Origin: Alphaproteobacteria bacterium GM202ARS2
GTDB lineage: Bacteria > Pseudomonadota > Alphaproteobacteria > GM7ARS4
Direction: 5' to 3'
Length of the DNA stretch: 59,101 nt
NCBI GenBank assembly: GCA_014323835.1
Contig: JACONH010000008.1
Coordinates: forward strand, 1-59,101
Notes under the pieces: model-generated
The model's input: only the letters and a program-made list of their open reading frames with translations
Database searches by the model: none
Told to the model about the DNA's origin: nothing
Program-made: the position numbers and the translations under genes
Shown here: positions 25,902-34,621 of the stretch, piece after piece
Position numbering within the stretch: position 1 is the stretch's first letter
How the letters are laid out: each line of letters begins with the position of its first letter

Positions 25902-26542
25902 TGTTTTCTCCTGAGTGTTGTTTGTATGAAAAGATAAAGCCAGCGTCCAGCAGCCCACACCGCAAACAGAGGAGCACCAAGGCATGCCGCCAACAGCAAC
26001 GTATCCAGTGCGTCCACGAAGGCGATTATACCAAAGAAATACGGGATGTCATCTAAATCCATCCACCCGTCGCCCTGCCACGCTTTCTGGTTGTCAGGTA
26101 GCAAAGGGTTAATGGCTTGCGAGAAGACAAAAGCAGCCGTAACAGACACGCCAGCAATAATGCCCATGCTCAACGGGTCGGTGAAAGGATAAATAGGCAG
26201 ATAGTTCAACGCGAACACGGGCGCGTGCGGGCTCCCATAGCCAATGGCAACAAAAAACAGAATTGTCGATAGAGCATCGCTGGCAACGTCATAGATATGG
26301 CCCTTTGTCGATGTTTTATGCCACAGGCGAGCGAGTTCGCCATCGACGCGATCAAGAAAACAGCCGATAGTCCAGATAATACCGCCAAGAATATCGTAAA
26401 GGCGCGTGCCATCTGCCAGCAACAAGCACGCCAAAAGACCAGTAAGTAAACGCGCCGTCGTTACTTGGTTGGGCGTTACCACCCCTTTGAGAGGAGTCGC
26501 CAGATACGCTCGAACAAACTTGCGGGTAAGACGTGTCGTCAT
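25898..26542 (-). CDS. CDP-alcohol phosphatidyltransferase
   Basis: A 214-residue integral membrane enzyme that joins a CDP-activated lipid or alcohol to an acceptor alcohol. The full signature D-x2-D-G-x2-A-R-x8-G-x3-D-x3-D is present (LDRVDGELARL, then KGHIYDVASD, about residues 62-90). Several membrane segments follow. The substrate is not clear: the second gene in the operon is an HpnL-like protein, so a phospholipid or hopanoid/lipid headgroup role is plausible. ATGA overlaps join it to both neighbours. Confidence 0.88.
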   Translation of the reverse strand: MTTRLTRKFVRAYLATPLKGVVTPNQVTTARLLTGLLACLLLADGTRLYDILGGIIWTIGCFLDRVDGELARLWHKTSTKGHIYDVASDALSTILFFVAIGYGSPHAPVFALNYLPIYPFTDPLSMGIIAGVSVTAAFVFSQAINPLLPDNQKAWQGDGWMDLDDIPYFFGIIAFVDALDTLLLAACLGAPLFAVWAAGRWLYLFIQTTLRRKQ

Positions 26543-27561
26543 GGTTGTGTCTCCTTAGGTTGAGAGCGTTCAAGAGTCCCCCGACGGTTCAAAGCACGTA
26601 ACTCGTAGACATGCCACCAAAGCAGAGCCGGCAGACCCATAAGAAGATGACGTCCTCTCCGCACCAAAGACGCAAGCAGAGCTAATGCGGGCGTAGTGCT
26701 GGCAAGCAACGTTGACGCCACCAGAATAAAAGCACCCTCCTGCACCCCAAGGGCAGCAGGAATAATGAAGGCAACACTCTTGATAGCTTGCACCAGAGCC
26801 TCGATGAGCATCGCTTCCAGCAACGTTATCGGATGACCGATAAGCCAGAAAATTGCCCACACCTCAACAGCACCGGCAAGCCAAGCAGCAAAGTGTAACA
26901 TAAAACTACGTATGACCGCACCCTTGTTGCGGTAGTAACCCAAAAGAGAGTCATGTAAGCCTAGAAGGTTTTTCTCCGACCCCAATAACGGCTTGGCAAT
27001 GAAGCCGATGGCTTTGTCAATAAGATGGAGCAAGCCCCAACGCTGAGCCGCGACAAAGGCTACGATAACAAGCCCCGCACCGATTAAACCGAGCACAAAT
27101 ACGTAAGCCTGTTCAGCGGAGACCAACAGTGACAACAGAGCAACACCGACAGCAGTGAAAGCCAGCTGTGCCAGAACCTCTAAGGTTATGTCCGCTGTTG
27201 TCATGGCAATGGCTTCTTTTGTTTTCATGCCGTGCAGAGTCATGACTCGCATGCCGATGACATCGCCGCCGATTTGTGCGAGGGGCAACAGCAGTTTGGC
27301 ACTTTCTCGTATCCAGCGTGCCAAGAGGAACACGCTGAAGGGATAAGGTGTCTCCCCTGCTTTATTCCACGTCTGCCCCCAGGATTGCCATGCGAGGGCG
27401 GACAGGGCGATAGGCAACGTATGAATCAGCACCAACAGCCCGTAGCCCGTAGCACCAATGGCGAGCCACTGCTCCCAGAGAGTCGCCATATCGTGGTGGA
27501 GCACCAGGTAGAGAAGCAGAAAAAAGCCTAAGGAGGCGGCTATCAGGGCAATCCATTTCAT
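26539..27561 (-). CDS. HpnL-like membrane protein (lysylphosphatidylglycerol-synthase TM family)
   Basis: A 340-residue polytopic protein with about eight membrane segments. RWIRESAKLLLPLAQIGGDVIGMRV (about residue 80) resembles the conserved region of the LPG synthase transmembrane family and of HpnL, a hopanoid-associated protein. No aminoacyl-transferase domain is attached, so it is probably a lipid flippase or transporter-like unit. No hopanoid synthesis gene lies nearby. First gene of a three-gene operon with the phosphatidyltransferase and the small membrane protein. Confidence 0.72.
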   Translation of the reverse strand: MKWIALIAASLGFFLLLYLVLHHDMATLWEQWLAIGATGYGLLVLIHTLPIALSALAWQSWGQTWNKAGETPYPFSVFLLARWIRESAKLLLPLAQIGGDVIGMRVMTLHGMKTKEAIAMTTADITLEVLAQLAFTAVGVALLSLLVSAEQAYVFVLGLIGAGLVIVAFVAAQRWGLLHLIDKAIGFIAKPLLGSEKNLLGLHDSLLGYYRNKGAVIRSFMLHFAAWLAGAVEVWAIFWLIGHPITLLEAMLIEALVQAIKSVAFIIPAALGVQEGAFILVASTLLASTTPALALLASLVRRGRHLLMGLPALLWWHVYELRALNRRGTLERSQPKETQP

Positions 27562-27625
27562 GGTGAGCGATGAGGCAAGGTCGAGAGGGCTTGGTTTTAC
27601 ACCACAAAAGCGGTATGATGAGAGA

Positions 27626-28867
27626 ATGACGCACCCCCTTTCTTCTCTTTTTACACAGCATATAGATGGCAGAACGTCAAAGAGTCAACACGCACACCTC
27701 GAACAGCGTGTTGCCGAGCAGATAGACCGCCTCCACCACATTGTGGACGAGGGGGAAGCGGAAGGCACTTTTCTGCGCGGTATCGATGAAGCAACATGGG
27801 ACAGCTTGGTGCGTTATGCCAACACGTTACGCAAGCGTCACAAACGCATCGTTGTTTTTGGGGCAGGGGCAGCCTTGTCCTGTGGGCGTATCTATAGCAG
27901 TATCACCTACCCGCACAGTCGTGGCAACGTGGGACAAAAAGATGGTGTTACGTTTTGTCTGTGTGACAGTCTTGACCCGCAGGTGCTTGACGTTGCTTGC
28001 GGACAAGAGGAAACGCCGCCGTGTTGTGTCTTTCTATCGAGGAGTGGCGATACGTTAGAGACACGAGAACAGCTGCATTTTTGTCTGCAACGTTATGGGG
28101 GCAATAAAGATAACGTGTCTTGTCCTATTGTCATGATTTTGGGCAAAAGTGGGCAACAGGGCGGTGGGCTTTTGCGGGCGTGGGCACAAGACCATAACGT
28201 TGACATCATCGACTTCGATGAGTCGTTGTCGGGGCGTTTTTCGCCTTTGGGCGTTGTGGGTATCATGGTGGGCTTGTTGGCGGGGGCGGATATGGCACAG
28301 GTGCGGGCGTATCAGCAAAAAAAAGGCGCACTGAAGGTAGGGGAAAAAGATGCCATAAGTGATAGCGTCCTATGGCACGAGCATTGGGCAGAGCGTGGAC
28401 GCACAACCAGCGTCCTGATGGTCTATCAGGAGTCACTATGGGGATTAGCCTGTTGGTATCGACAACTTTGGGCAGAGAGTCTCGGCAAAGACGGCAAAGG
28501 ATTGACACCTTTTATTGCTCTTGGCCCGCAGGACCAGCATAGCCAGCTGCAGCTGTGGCTCGATGGCCCTGAGGATAAGACGTATACGCTTATGGGTAGA
28601 GTAGCGGGGGCAAAGCATGCCCGCGGTTTACACGTCCAGCATGCTTGTCGCGTGGGTACGCAAAACAGTTTGCGAGCAAAACAGTTGCCGTTGCGGGTGG
28701 TGGATTGCTATGATAGCAGCGAGGCTCTCGCCGCCGCTCTTGCCAGACAATGGATGGCGGAAGTCTACGTTCTGTGTCGCTTGTGGTCGATTGATCCGTT
28801 TAATCAGCCTGCTGTCGCACAGGGTAAGGACACGACAGAATCGATGATTGATGGTTTTTTATCATGA
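27626..28867 (+). CDS. pgi: Glucose-6-phosphate isomerase, divergent
   Basis: A 413-residue SIS-domain enzyme interconverting glucose-6-phosphate and fructose-6-phosphate. The conserved C-terminal part gives the identity: QLWAESLGKDGKGLTPFIALGPQDQHSQLQLWLDGPEDK (from about residue 290, quoted here in pieces as WAESLGKDGKG and GPQDQHSQLQLW), then DPFNQPAVAQGK. It is shorter than the 550-residue E. coli enzyme and matches the short bacterial type. GAGAG precedes ATG 27626. Its stop overlaps mutL (ATGA). In a methylotroph it would connect fructose-6-phosphate made from C1 units to glucose-6-phosphate. Confidence 0.85.
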   Translation: MTHPLSSLFTQHIDGRTSKSQHAHLEQRVAEQIDRLHHIVDEGEAEGTFLRGIDEATWDSLVRYANTLRKRHKRIVVFGAGAALSCGRIYSSITYPHSRGNVGQKDGVTFCLCDSLDPQVLDVACGQEETPPCCVFLSRSGDTLETREQLHFCLQRYGGNKDNVSCPIVMILGKSGQQGGGLLRAWAQDHNVDIIDFDESLSGRFSPLGVVGIMVGLLAGADMAQVRAYQQKKGALKVGEKDAISDSVLWHEHWAERGRTTSVLMVYQESLWGLACWYRQLWAESLGKDGKGLTPFIALGPQDQHSQLQLWLDGPEDKTYTLMGRVAGAKHARGLHVQHACRVGTQNSLRAKQLPLRVVDCYDSSEALAAALARQWMAEVYVLCRLWSIDPFNQPAVAQGKDTTESMIDGFLS

Positions 28868-30834
28868 ACAGAGTGCGTCTTCTGCCCGACCATCTTGTCA
28901 ATCAAATCGCGGCGGGCGAGGTTGTCGAACGTCCGGCATCGGCAATTAAGGAACTGGTCGAGAACAGTCTTGATGCGGAGGCACGTCTGATAAAAATCAT
29001 GATGCGTGGCGGTGGGGCAACCGAACTCGTGGTCTCGGATGATGGCATCGGCATGAGCGGCGAGGATGTGGATATGGCAATTAAACGCCATGCGACGTCC
29101 AAGATGACGAGCGATGATGTCTTTTCGATGACGACTCTCGGCTTTCGAGGGGAAGCTTTGGCGGCTCTTGGGGCTGTTGCGACGATGACCATAGAAACAC
29201 GCGAAGTTGGTGCCCAAAAGGCTTATGGCGTGTGTATCGATAACGGACGGGTCAAACCACGTTATCAAGTTGCCCGCGCAAAAGGCACGCTGGTGCGGGT
29301 GCGAGACCTCTTCGCCGCAACGCCTGCTCGCCTTAAATTTCTCAAATCTATGGCAACAGAAAATGCTGCTATGAGTGATGTGTTGCAACGCTTGTGCTTA
29401 GGCTACCCGCAGGTGGCTTTCCGTTGGCAGTTTGACGATAGAAAACCCTTCTTGTTTCCCGTACACAAAGGTACGTTCCTCGATGGAGTCTCTGCCCGCG
29501 CGCATGCGTTTCTTGGCAGTGCCTTTCTGGATAATGCCATACGTCTAGAAGACAATGACAACAACCCGTCGGACAATCATACTATCAGGGTGTCAGGCTA
29601 TGTGGGGCTTCCCACCTATCATACCTCGTCCTACCGCCGCGTTTACCTGTATGTGAATGGCAGACCAGTCAATGACCGACTGCTTTTGTCTTGTGTGCGC
29701 GGGGCTTACCAAGACTTTATGCCAAAAGGACGTTATCCGTCCGTCGTCCTTTTCATACGTGTTGCTCCCACAGACGTGGACATGAATGTCCACCCCACAA
29801 AAGCCGAGGTGCGTTTTCGCGATCCTCGTTTGTTGCGTTCGGTCATGTATGGCACACTCAAAGCAACGCTTGGCTCTGTGAAACATCAGGCATCAGGCCA
29901 CTTGCAACAACGATTCGTCAGCTATGCCCATGCCGGTGAAACAAGTGGCGCAAGTGGAGCAGGGAGTGGGTTTGCTGGTCATAGGGGCACGCAGGGGGGG
30001 AGCCCACAGGGGGGGAGCCCACAGGGTGACACGCCGAGTCATAAAGTTCTGCGCGATAGATCTCGGCATTTGTGGACAGCCATCAAACAAGAAAACGCTC
30101 AGGTAGCGTTGCCTTATGACGTGAGTCATGAGAGCACGAATGTGCCCCTTAGCATGCCCGTCAATTCTGAAGGGGTGGACAATAAGAGGGATGAGGCTGA
30201 TACAAAAGGTGACATAGAACGAGCGGGGTCGGGCGATGCGAGGGGTGTGGAAGAAGTCGGGGCTTTGGGTTGGGCGCGTTGTCAGATTCATGATAGTTAT
30301 ATTGTTGCCCAGAGTGATGCGGGTATGGTGCTGGTAGACCAGCACGCTACCCACGAGCGCTTGGTTTATGAGCACTTGAAGGCACAAGTAGCCGAGGGAA
30401 AAGTGGTGCGTCAGCGTCTCTTGGTGCCTGAGGTGGTCGAGATGACGGAGCAAGAGTCGGCTCTGTTGTTGGAAAATCGGCAGATGCTCGATGATTGTGG
30501 ACTGGGCATCGAGGGCTTTGGTGATGGGGTCTTGGTTCGAGATGTACCTGCCGTGTTGGGGACACAAGGTTATGAGTCGTTGGTGCGGGATATCGTTGCG
30601 GAAATCAAAACGTGGGGCACGAGTAGCGCCTTGCAGGAACGTTTGTCTGCCTTGTGGGCGCGCATGGCTTGTTATGGCTCCGTGCGAGCAGGGCGACGTT
30701 TGTCGTTGGAAGAAATGAATGCCTTGTTGCGGATGATGGAGAAAACCGACTTTTCGGGACAGTGTAATCATGGTCGTCCGACTCACGTGGTGCTGAGTCA
30801 TCAGGCTATCGAGTCTTTATTCGAGCGACGATGA
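28864..30834 (+). CDS. mutL: DNA mismatch repair protein MutL, endonuclease type
   Basis: A 656-residue GHKL ATPase of mismatch repair. N-terminal motifs: IAAGEVVERPASAIKELVENSLDA, DDGIGM, and GFRGEALAAL. After a poorly conserved linker (about residues 345-470), the C-terminal domain carries the metal endonuclease motif DQHATHERLVYE (about 492) and the later CNHGRPTHV, so the protein should nick DNA like alphaproteobacterial and eukaryotic homologs and unlike E. coli MutL. ACHAAIRAG is replaced by ACYGSVRAG, a small departure. The linker contains a tandem repeat. Overlaps pgi by four bases. Confidence 0.95.
   Translation: MNRVRLLPDHLVNQIAAGEVVERPASAIKELVENSLDAEARLIKIMMRGGGATELVVSDDGIGMSGEDVDMAIKRHATSKMTSDDVFSMTTLGFRGEALAALGAVATMTIETREVGAQKAYGVCIDNGRVKPRYQVARAKGTLVRVRDLFAATPARLKFLKSMATENAAMSDVLQRLCLGYPQVAFRWQFDDRKPFLFPVHKGTFLDGVSARAHAFLGSAFLDNAIRLEDNDNNPSDNHTIRVSGYVGLPTYHTSSYRRVYLYVNGRPVNDRLLLSCVRGAYQDFMPKGRYPSVVLFIRVAPTDVDMNVHPTKAEVRFRDPRLLRSVMYGTLKATLGSVKHQASGHLQQRFVSYAHAGETSGASGAGSGFAGHRGTQGGSPQGGSPQGDTPSHKVLRDRSRHLWTAIKQENAQVALPYDVSHESTNVPLSMPVNSEGVDNKRDEADTKGDIERAGSGDARGVEEVGALGWARCQIHDSYIVAQSDAGMVLVDQHATHERLVYEHLKAQVAEGKVVRQRLLVPEVVEMTEQESALLLENRQMLDDCGLGIEGFGDGVLVRDVPAVLGTQGYESLVRDIVAEIKTWGTSSALQERLSALWARMACYGSVRAGRRLSLEEMNALLRMMEKTDFSGQCNHGRPTHVVLSHQAIESLFERR
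29992..30021 (+). repeat. 15-base tandem repeat in the MutL linker
   Basis: Two exact copies of CAGGGGGGGAGCCCA, the second followed by the first five bases of a third, encode the GGSPQ repeat of the linker. Each unit keeps the reading frame; the G7 runs could change it by slippage. Confidence 0.85.
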
Positions 30835-30858
30835 AGGTATATTCTTCAAGGGGTTGCT

Positions 30859-30892
30859 CTTTTAATTTTGTAAAAGCATTTTTATTTTTTTA
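30859..30892 (+). terminator. Putative intrinsic terminator after mutL
   Basis: CTTTTA (30859-30864) and TAAAAG (30871-30876) form a short stem with a 6-base loop, followed by a T-rich tail with runs of five and seven T. It lies 25 bases past the mutL stop. The stem is weak in GC pairs. Confidence 0.5.
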
Positions 30893-30904
30893 CATAAAAA
30901 AGGG

Positions 30905-30958
30905 TTGACCTTTTATTTTTTGTTCTTCATGCTGGTCTGTGGACGTTGCGTTTATGCT
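30905..30958 (+). promoter_or_regulatory. Candidate xoxF promoter region
   Basis: TTGACC (30905-30910) is a fair -35; the base pair set 17 bases on, CATGCT (30928-30933), is a weak -10, and TATGCT at 30953-30958 is another candidate. The TTGACC sits inside the short inverted repeat AAAAGG-GTTGA-CCTTTT, which might be an operator or a second small hairpin. This leaves a leader of 160 to 190 bases before xoxF, with no other gene in it. Confidence 0.3.
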
Positions 30959-31121
30959 ACGTTCAGCAACGGTGTTCGTGTTCTTGCGTTTCATGGCGTG
31001 TTTTTGCATGGTGTGTTTTGTGGGTCGTGAGCATCAAACGGAGAGGGTACCTTGCGGGGTGACGTTGTTATGACATCAGGGGTGGAGGTGTTTTTTCCTT
31101 AACTTCAGGGGAGATAATGCT

Positions 31122-32969
31122 ATGAAGAGTATTGTCAAACTTGTTCTGGTTTGTGTGGCATGTGTTGCTTTGCCTGGCGTTGTTCAGGCGAACGACTGGT
31201 TGCTGAAGAATCAGAATGATCCCAAGCAATGGGTGATGCCGACGGGTAACTACTCGGCACATCGTTATTCTCGGTTGAATCAAATCAACCGCGGTAACGT
31301 AGGTCGCCTGAAGATGGCTTGGAACTTTTCCACTGGTGTCCTGCGTGGTCATGAGGGTGGGCCTTTGGTGATTGGAAGTACGTTGTACATCCACACGCCT
31401 ATTCCGAATAAAGTGTTTGCGCTTGATTTGGATAATGATGCCCGCATCATCTGGGAGTACAACCCCGTCAAGGGTGGTGTATATCCCAGCGGCGACACCA
31501 TGGATCGTGTTATCAGTGTGATGTGCTGTGACAACGTCAATCGTGGCGTTGCCTATGCCGAAGGACAAGGTGCTGGCGACGGTACCATTTTCTTGCATGC
31601 TGCCGACACGACGTTGATTGCCTTGGATGCGAAAACAGGTCGTGAAAAGTGGAAAGTCACCAACATGGATCCCGGCACAGGGAATCGTGGCGTTTCGGCT
31701 TCTACTGGCACGGGTGTTCCCTTTGTCGTCAAAGATAAGGTGGGCATCGGCTGCTCGGGTGCTGAATTCGGTGTGCGTTGCAACTGGACAATGTACAACA
31801 TGAAGGACGGCTCTCGCGCGTGGCGCGCCTATTCCATGGGACCCGACGACGATATGCTGGTCGACCCCAGACGTACAACGCACATGTTGAAGCCTATCGG
31901 CAGAGACTCGAGCTTGGACTCTTGGAAAGGTGATCAGTGGGAAACCGGTGGCGGCTCCATCTGGGGCTGGTACGCATGGGATCCGAAAGCCGACCTTATC
32001 TACTACGGCACAGGAAACCCCAGCACGTGGAACCCCGTCGTTCGCCCAGGCGATAACAGATGGTCGATGACCATCATGGCTCGCAACCCTGACACTGGTG
32101 TCGCAAAATGGTTCTATCAAATGACCCCCTTCGATGAGTGGGACTATGATGGAGTCAACGAGATGATTCTCGCAGACATCAAAGTCAAAGGTAAAAAGCG
32201 TAGAGCGTTGGTCCACTTCGACCGAAACGGCTTTGCTTATACCATGGACCGAATCACAGGTGAACTGTTGGTCGCTGAAAAGTACGACCCCGTTGTCAAC
32301 TGGGCTACCCACGTTGACATGAAAACAGGACGCCCACAGGTCGTGGATCGTTACTCCACCGCCCATCAGGGTGAGGATGTCAACACCACAGGTATCTGCC
32401 CTGCCGCTCTTGGTACGAAAGACCAGCAGCCCGCGGCGTACTCGCCGAAGAGCAACATCTTCTATGTGCCTACCAATCATGTGTGCATGGACTATGAGCC
32501 CTTCCGAGTCGACTACGTAGCAGGTAACGCCTACGTCGGCGCAACCTTGAGCATGTATCCGGCTCCTGGCGGAACAAATCTCGGCAACTTCATTGCTTGG
32601 GATGCAGGGGAAGGAAAGATCCTATGGTCTATTCCTGAACCCTTCTCCGTCTGGTCTGGAGCTCTCGCTACAGCAGGAGACGTGGTCTTCTATGGCACCC
32701 TCGAAGGGTATGCAAAAGCCATCGATGCTAAATCCGGTAAGAACCTCTACACGTTCAAAACCGCATCAGGCATCATCGGCAACTTCCATACCTGGATGCA
32801 TGAAGGCAAACAATACGTCAGCGTCCTCTCAGGAGTCGGCGGTTGGGCTGGTATCGGCCTCGCTGCAGGACTGACTGAAGACACTGCCGGGTTGGGTGCT
32901 GTCGGTGCCTACAAAGCGCTCCACAACTACACCAAACTTGGTGGTGTGCTCAACGTCTGGTCTCTCTAA
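31122..32969 (+). CDS. xoxF: Lanthanide-dependent PQQ methanol dehydrogenase XoxF
   Basis: A 615-residue periplasmic quinoprotein that oxidises methanol (to formaldehyde or formate) and passes electrons to cytochrome XoxG. A signal peptide (about residues 1-23, ending VQA) precedes an eight-bladed propeller with repeated W and G motifs. The vicinal Cys pair at residues 135-136 (MCCDN) stacks on PQQ. The active-site segment DEWDYDG (about 338-344) has Asp341 as catalytic base and the second Asp (343), two residues on, which marks the lanthanide-dependent XoxF group; calcium-type MxaF has Ala there. AGGGGAG lies 10 bases upstream of the ATG. Codon choice is strongly C-ending (AAC, TAC, ATC, GTC), unlike its neighbours, indicating selection for high expression. 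Confidence 0.97.
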   Translation: MKSIVKLVLVCVACVALPGVVQANDWLLKNQNDPKQWVMPTGNYSAHRYSRLNQINRGNVGRLKMAWNFSTGVLRGHEGGPLVIGSTLYIHTPIPNKVFALDLDNDARIIWEYNPVKGGVYPSGDTMDRVISVMCCDNVNRGVAYAEGQGAGDGTIFLHAADTTLIALDAKTGREKWKVTNMDPGTGNRGVSASTGTGVPFVVKDKVGIGCSGAEFGVRCNWTMYNMKDGSRAWRAYSMGPDDDMLVDPRRTTHMLKPIGRDSSLDSWKGDQWETGGGSIWGWYAWDPKADLIYYGTGNPSTWNPVVRPGDNRWSMTIMARNPDTGVAKWFYQMTPFDEWDYDGVNEMILADIKVKGKKRRALVHFDRNGFAYTMDRITGELLVAEKYDPVVNWATHVDMKTGRPQVVDRYSTAHQGEDVNTTGICPAALGTKDQQPAAYSPKSNIFYVPTNHVCMDYEPFRVDYVAGNAYVGATLSMYPAPGGTNLGNFIAWDAGEGKILWSIPEPFSVWSGALATAGDVVFYGTLEGYAKAIDAKSGKNLYTFKTASGIIGNFHTWMHEGKQYVSVLSGVGGWAGIGLAAGLTEDTAGLGAVGAYKALHNYTKLGGVLNVWSL

Positions 32970-33004
32970 GATCACACGTAAAAGCACATCTCTAAAAGGT
33001 GTTG

Positions 33005-33065
33005 TTGCCTAAGAGACAGGGGGTCTGGCGATACCATTGTCAGACCCCTTGCTCTTAGAAGGCAA
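33005..33065 (+). promoter_or_regulatory. Long imperfect hairpin between xoxF and xoxG
   Basis: TTGCC-TAAGAG-GGGGTCTG on the left faces CAGACCCC-CTCTTA-GGCAA on the right, with small bulges and a 13-base loop, about 19 base pairs. No T tract follows, so it is not a standard terminator. It lies 35 bases past the xoxF stop and 99 before xoxG. I infer a role as 3' stabiliser or processing barrier that would keep xoxF mRNA far above xoxG mRNA. The region after it is purine-rich with GGGCAGA repeats up to the AGGAGAAG ribosome site of xoxG. Confidence 0.6.
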
Positions 33066-33164
33066 AGGGAATAAAACAGGGGACAGGAGGGCAGAGGGGC
33101 AGAGGGGGGCAGAAAGAGAAAAGAGGGCATCAAGGGGCAAGAAAGAAACAAACAGGAGAAGACG

Positions 33165-33698
33165 ATGCTCAAAAAATGGATGTATACTCTAGTTTTAACT
33201 GTGCTGGGTGCGAGCCTTGCTTATGCTGCGGATAATCGTCCGCCCGGCGTCCCAGCGCAATATGATGATGACGATAATCCCACGTATTATTACGCGCTTG
33301 GTGATAGCGGCAACGTCCTTTACTATGAAGGCGAAGGTGAAAACCGCAAGCCCGTCTACGGCTGGATGGATTTTGCTACCTATCGCGGTTGGCGTACCTA
33401 TCATGCCGAATGTCACGTATGTCACGGCCCTGATGCGGCAGGAAGCACCTTTGCCCCGGCTCTTAAGGATTCTCTGGATTACCTTGATTGGGAGAAGTTC
33501 TCAGACCTTATCGTTAATGGTAAAACGGAAGCACAGGGCGCACAAGTGGGCAACGCGATGCCGGCTTTCGGCAACAACCCTAATGTCATGCGTGATTTGG
33601 AAAATCTCTATCGTTATGTGCGTATGCGCCATGAAGGCAAATTGCGTAGAGGGCCAAGACCGCCAAAACTGGCTAAGGTAGAAGAGGTGGACGAATAG
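33165..33698 (+). CDS. xoxG: Cytochrome c XoxG, electron acceptor of XoxF
   Basis: A 177-residue periplasmic cytochrome. A signal peptide (about residues 1-21, ending AYA) is followed by YHAECHVCHGPDAAGSTFAPAL, the CxxCH haem-binding site with the typical cytochrome cL surroundings, and a C-terminal axial Met probably in NAMPAFG. Large cytochrome cL-like proteins of this kind accept electrons from methanol dehydrogenases. The gene lies between xoxF and xoxJ, the canonical order. The start ATG follows AGGAGAAGACG. Confidence 0.93.
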   Translation: MLKKWMYTLVLTVLGASLAYAADNRPPGVPAQYDDDDNPTYYYALGDSGNVLYYEGEGENRKPVYGWMDFATYRGWRTYHAECHVCHGPDAAGSTFAPALKDSLDYLDWEKFSDLIVNGKTEAQGAQVGNAMPAFGNNPNVMRDLENLYRYVRMRHEGKLRRGPRPPKLAKVEEVDE

Positions 33699-33792
33699 CA
33701 TGCTCATGACGGAGGGGCAGAGACTCCAAAGAGCCCACCAAGGAGTCATGCGCGCCCAAGCCACGGCTAGGCATAGAACGGGGGAAAGGGTG

Positions 33793-34620
33793 ATGCGACT
33801 TCTGTTCGTGGTTGCGGTGTCTTATTGCCTTGTGTTTGCTTCCTCGTCGGCTTGGGCGCGAGGGATTACTATCGATGCCGTAGACCTTGAGACCCTAAGG
33901 GTTTGTGCTGATCCGTCTAACTTGCCTTTTTCCAATGATAAGGGTGAGGGATTCGAAAATGAGATTGCTCAATTATTGGCAGATTGGTTAGAGCGCGATC
34001 TCGTCTACGAGTGGTTCCCGCAAGCGATTGGTTTTGTCCGCAATACGCTATCGAAGAAAAAATGCGATGTGATTATTGGTATCACCAGTGGCGACGCTGA
34101 GGTTTTGAACACCAATCCGTATTATCGTTGGGGGCATGTTATGGCTTACCTAGATGATTCGGGCATTGTCGTAGACCGACCCGACCATCCGCAACTGGCA
34201 GAGCTGCGTATCGGTGCTGTGGCGGGCACGCCGACAAACCACGTGCTTCATCGTTATAATCTTATGTCGAGGGTGCGTCCCTATAACTTGATCTTCGATA
34301 CGCGCAAGCAATCTATTGGACGTGATATGATAAAGGACTTAGAAAATGGTCTCACCGATATTGTTTATATGGCGGCTCCTATTGCTGCGTATCATGCCAA
34401 GCAAGAAGGGCTGAAACTGGTGACAATTCCTCTTGAGACGACAGACCAAGGGCATGGTAAGCTTGATTTTTTGATGACGATGGGCGTGCGTGCTGGCGAG
34501 AATGATTGGAAGCGCACCTTGAATCGTTTTCTGCGGGCAAAAAAAGATGACATTCAAGCCATCTTAAAGAAGCATGGTGTGCCGACCCTTCCGTTGCGTC
34601 CTAAGCGTAGGGGCAGGTGA
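33793..34620 (+). CDS. xoxJ: XoxJ/MxaJ-like periplasmic binding protein
   Basis: A 275-residue exported protein with a signal peptide (about residues 1-21, ending AWA) and the two-lobed fold of solute-binding proteins (LRVCADPSNLPFSNDKGEGFENEIAQLLA at the start). XoxJ/MxaJ proteins are encoded beside methanol dehydrogenases and are thought to help their assembly or activation, possibly by binding XoxF; no small molecule is assured. The frame opens at 33700, but ATG 33793 begins a clean signal peptide and follows GGGGGAAAGG. It ends one base before the convergent ABC ATPase. Confidence 0.88.
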   Translation: MRLLFVVAVSYCLVFASSSAWARGITIDAVDLETLRVCADPSNLPFSNDKGEGFENEIAQLLADWLERDLVYEWFPQAIGFVRNTLSKKKCDVIIGITSGDAEVLNTNPYYRWGHVMAYLDDSGIVVDRPDHPQLAELRIGAVAGTPTNHVLHRYNLMSRVRPYNLIFDTRKQSIGRDMIKDLENGLTDIVYMAAPIAAYHAKQEGLKLVTIPLETTDQGHGKLDFLMTMGVRAGENDWKRTLNRFLRAKKDDIQAILKKHGVPTLPLRPKRRGR

Positions 34621-34621
34621 T

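Noticed and set aside
31068-32480. A 470-codon minus-strand frame opposite xoxF
   Set aside because: It lies wholly antisense to a clear XoxF with all motifs. Its translation lacks family features, and long antisense frames arise from the codon bias of xoxF.
31122-32969. MxaF (calcium-type methanol dehydrogenase)
   Set aside because: The active site has Asp-Tyr-Asp, which marks the lanthanide-type XoxF; no mxaI or mxa maturation genes are nearby.
33005-33065. Intrinsic terminator after xoxF
   Set aside because: The hairpin is followed by GGGAATAAAA, not by a T tract, so simple Rho-independent termination is unlikely.
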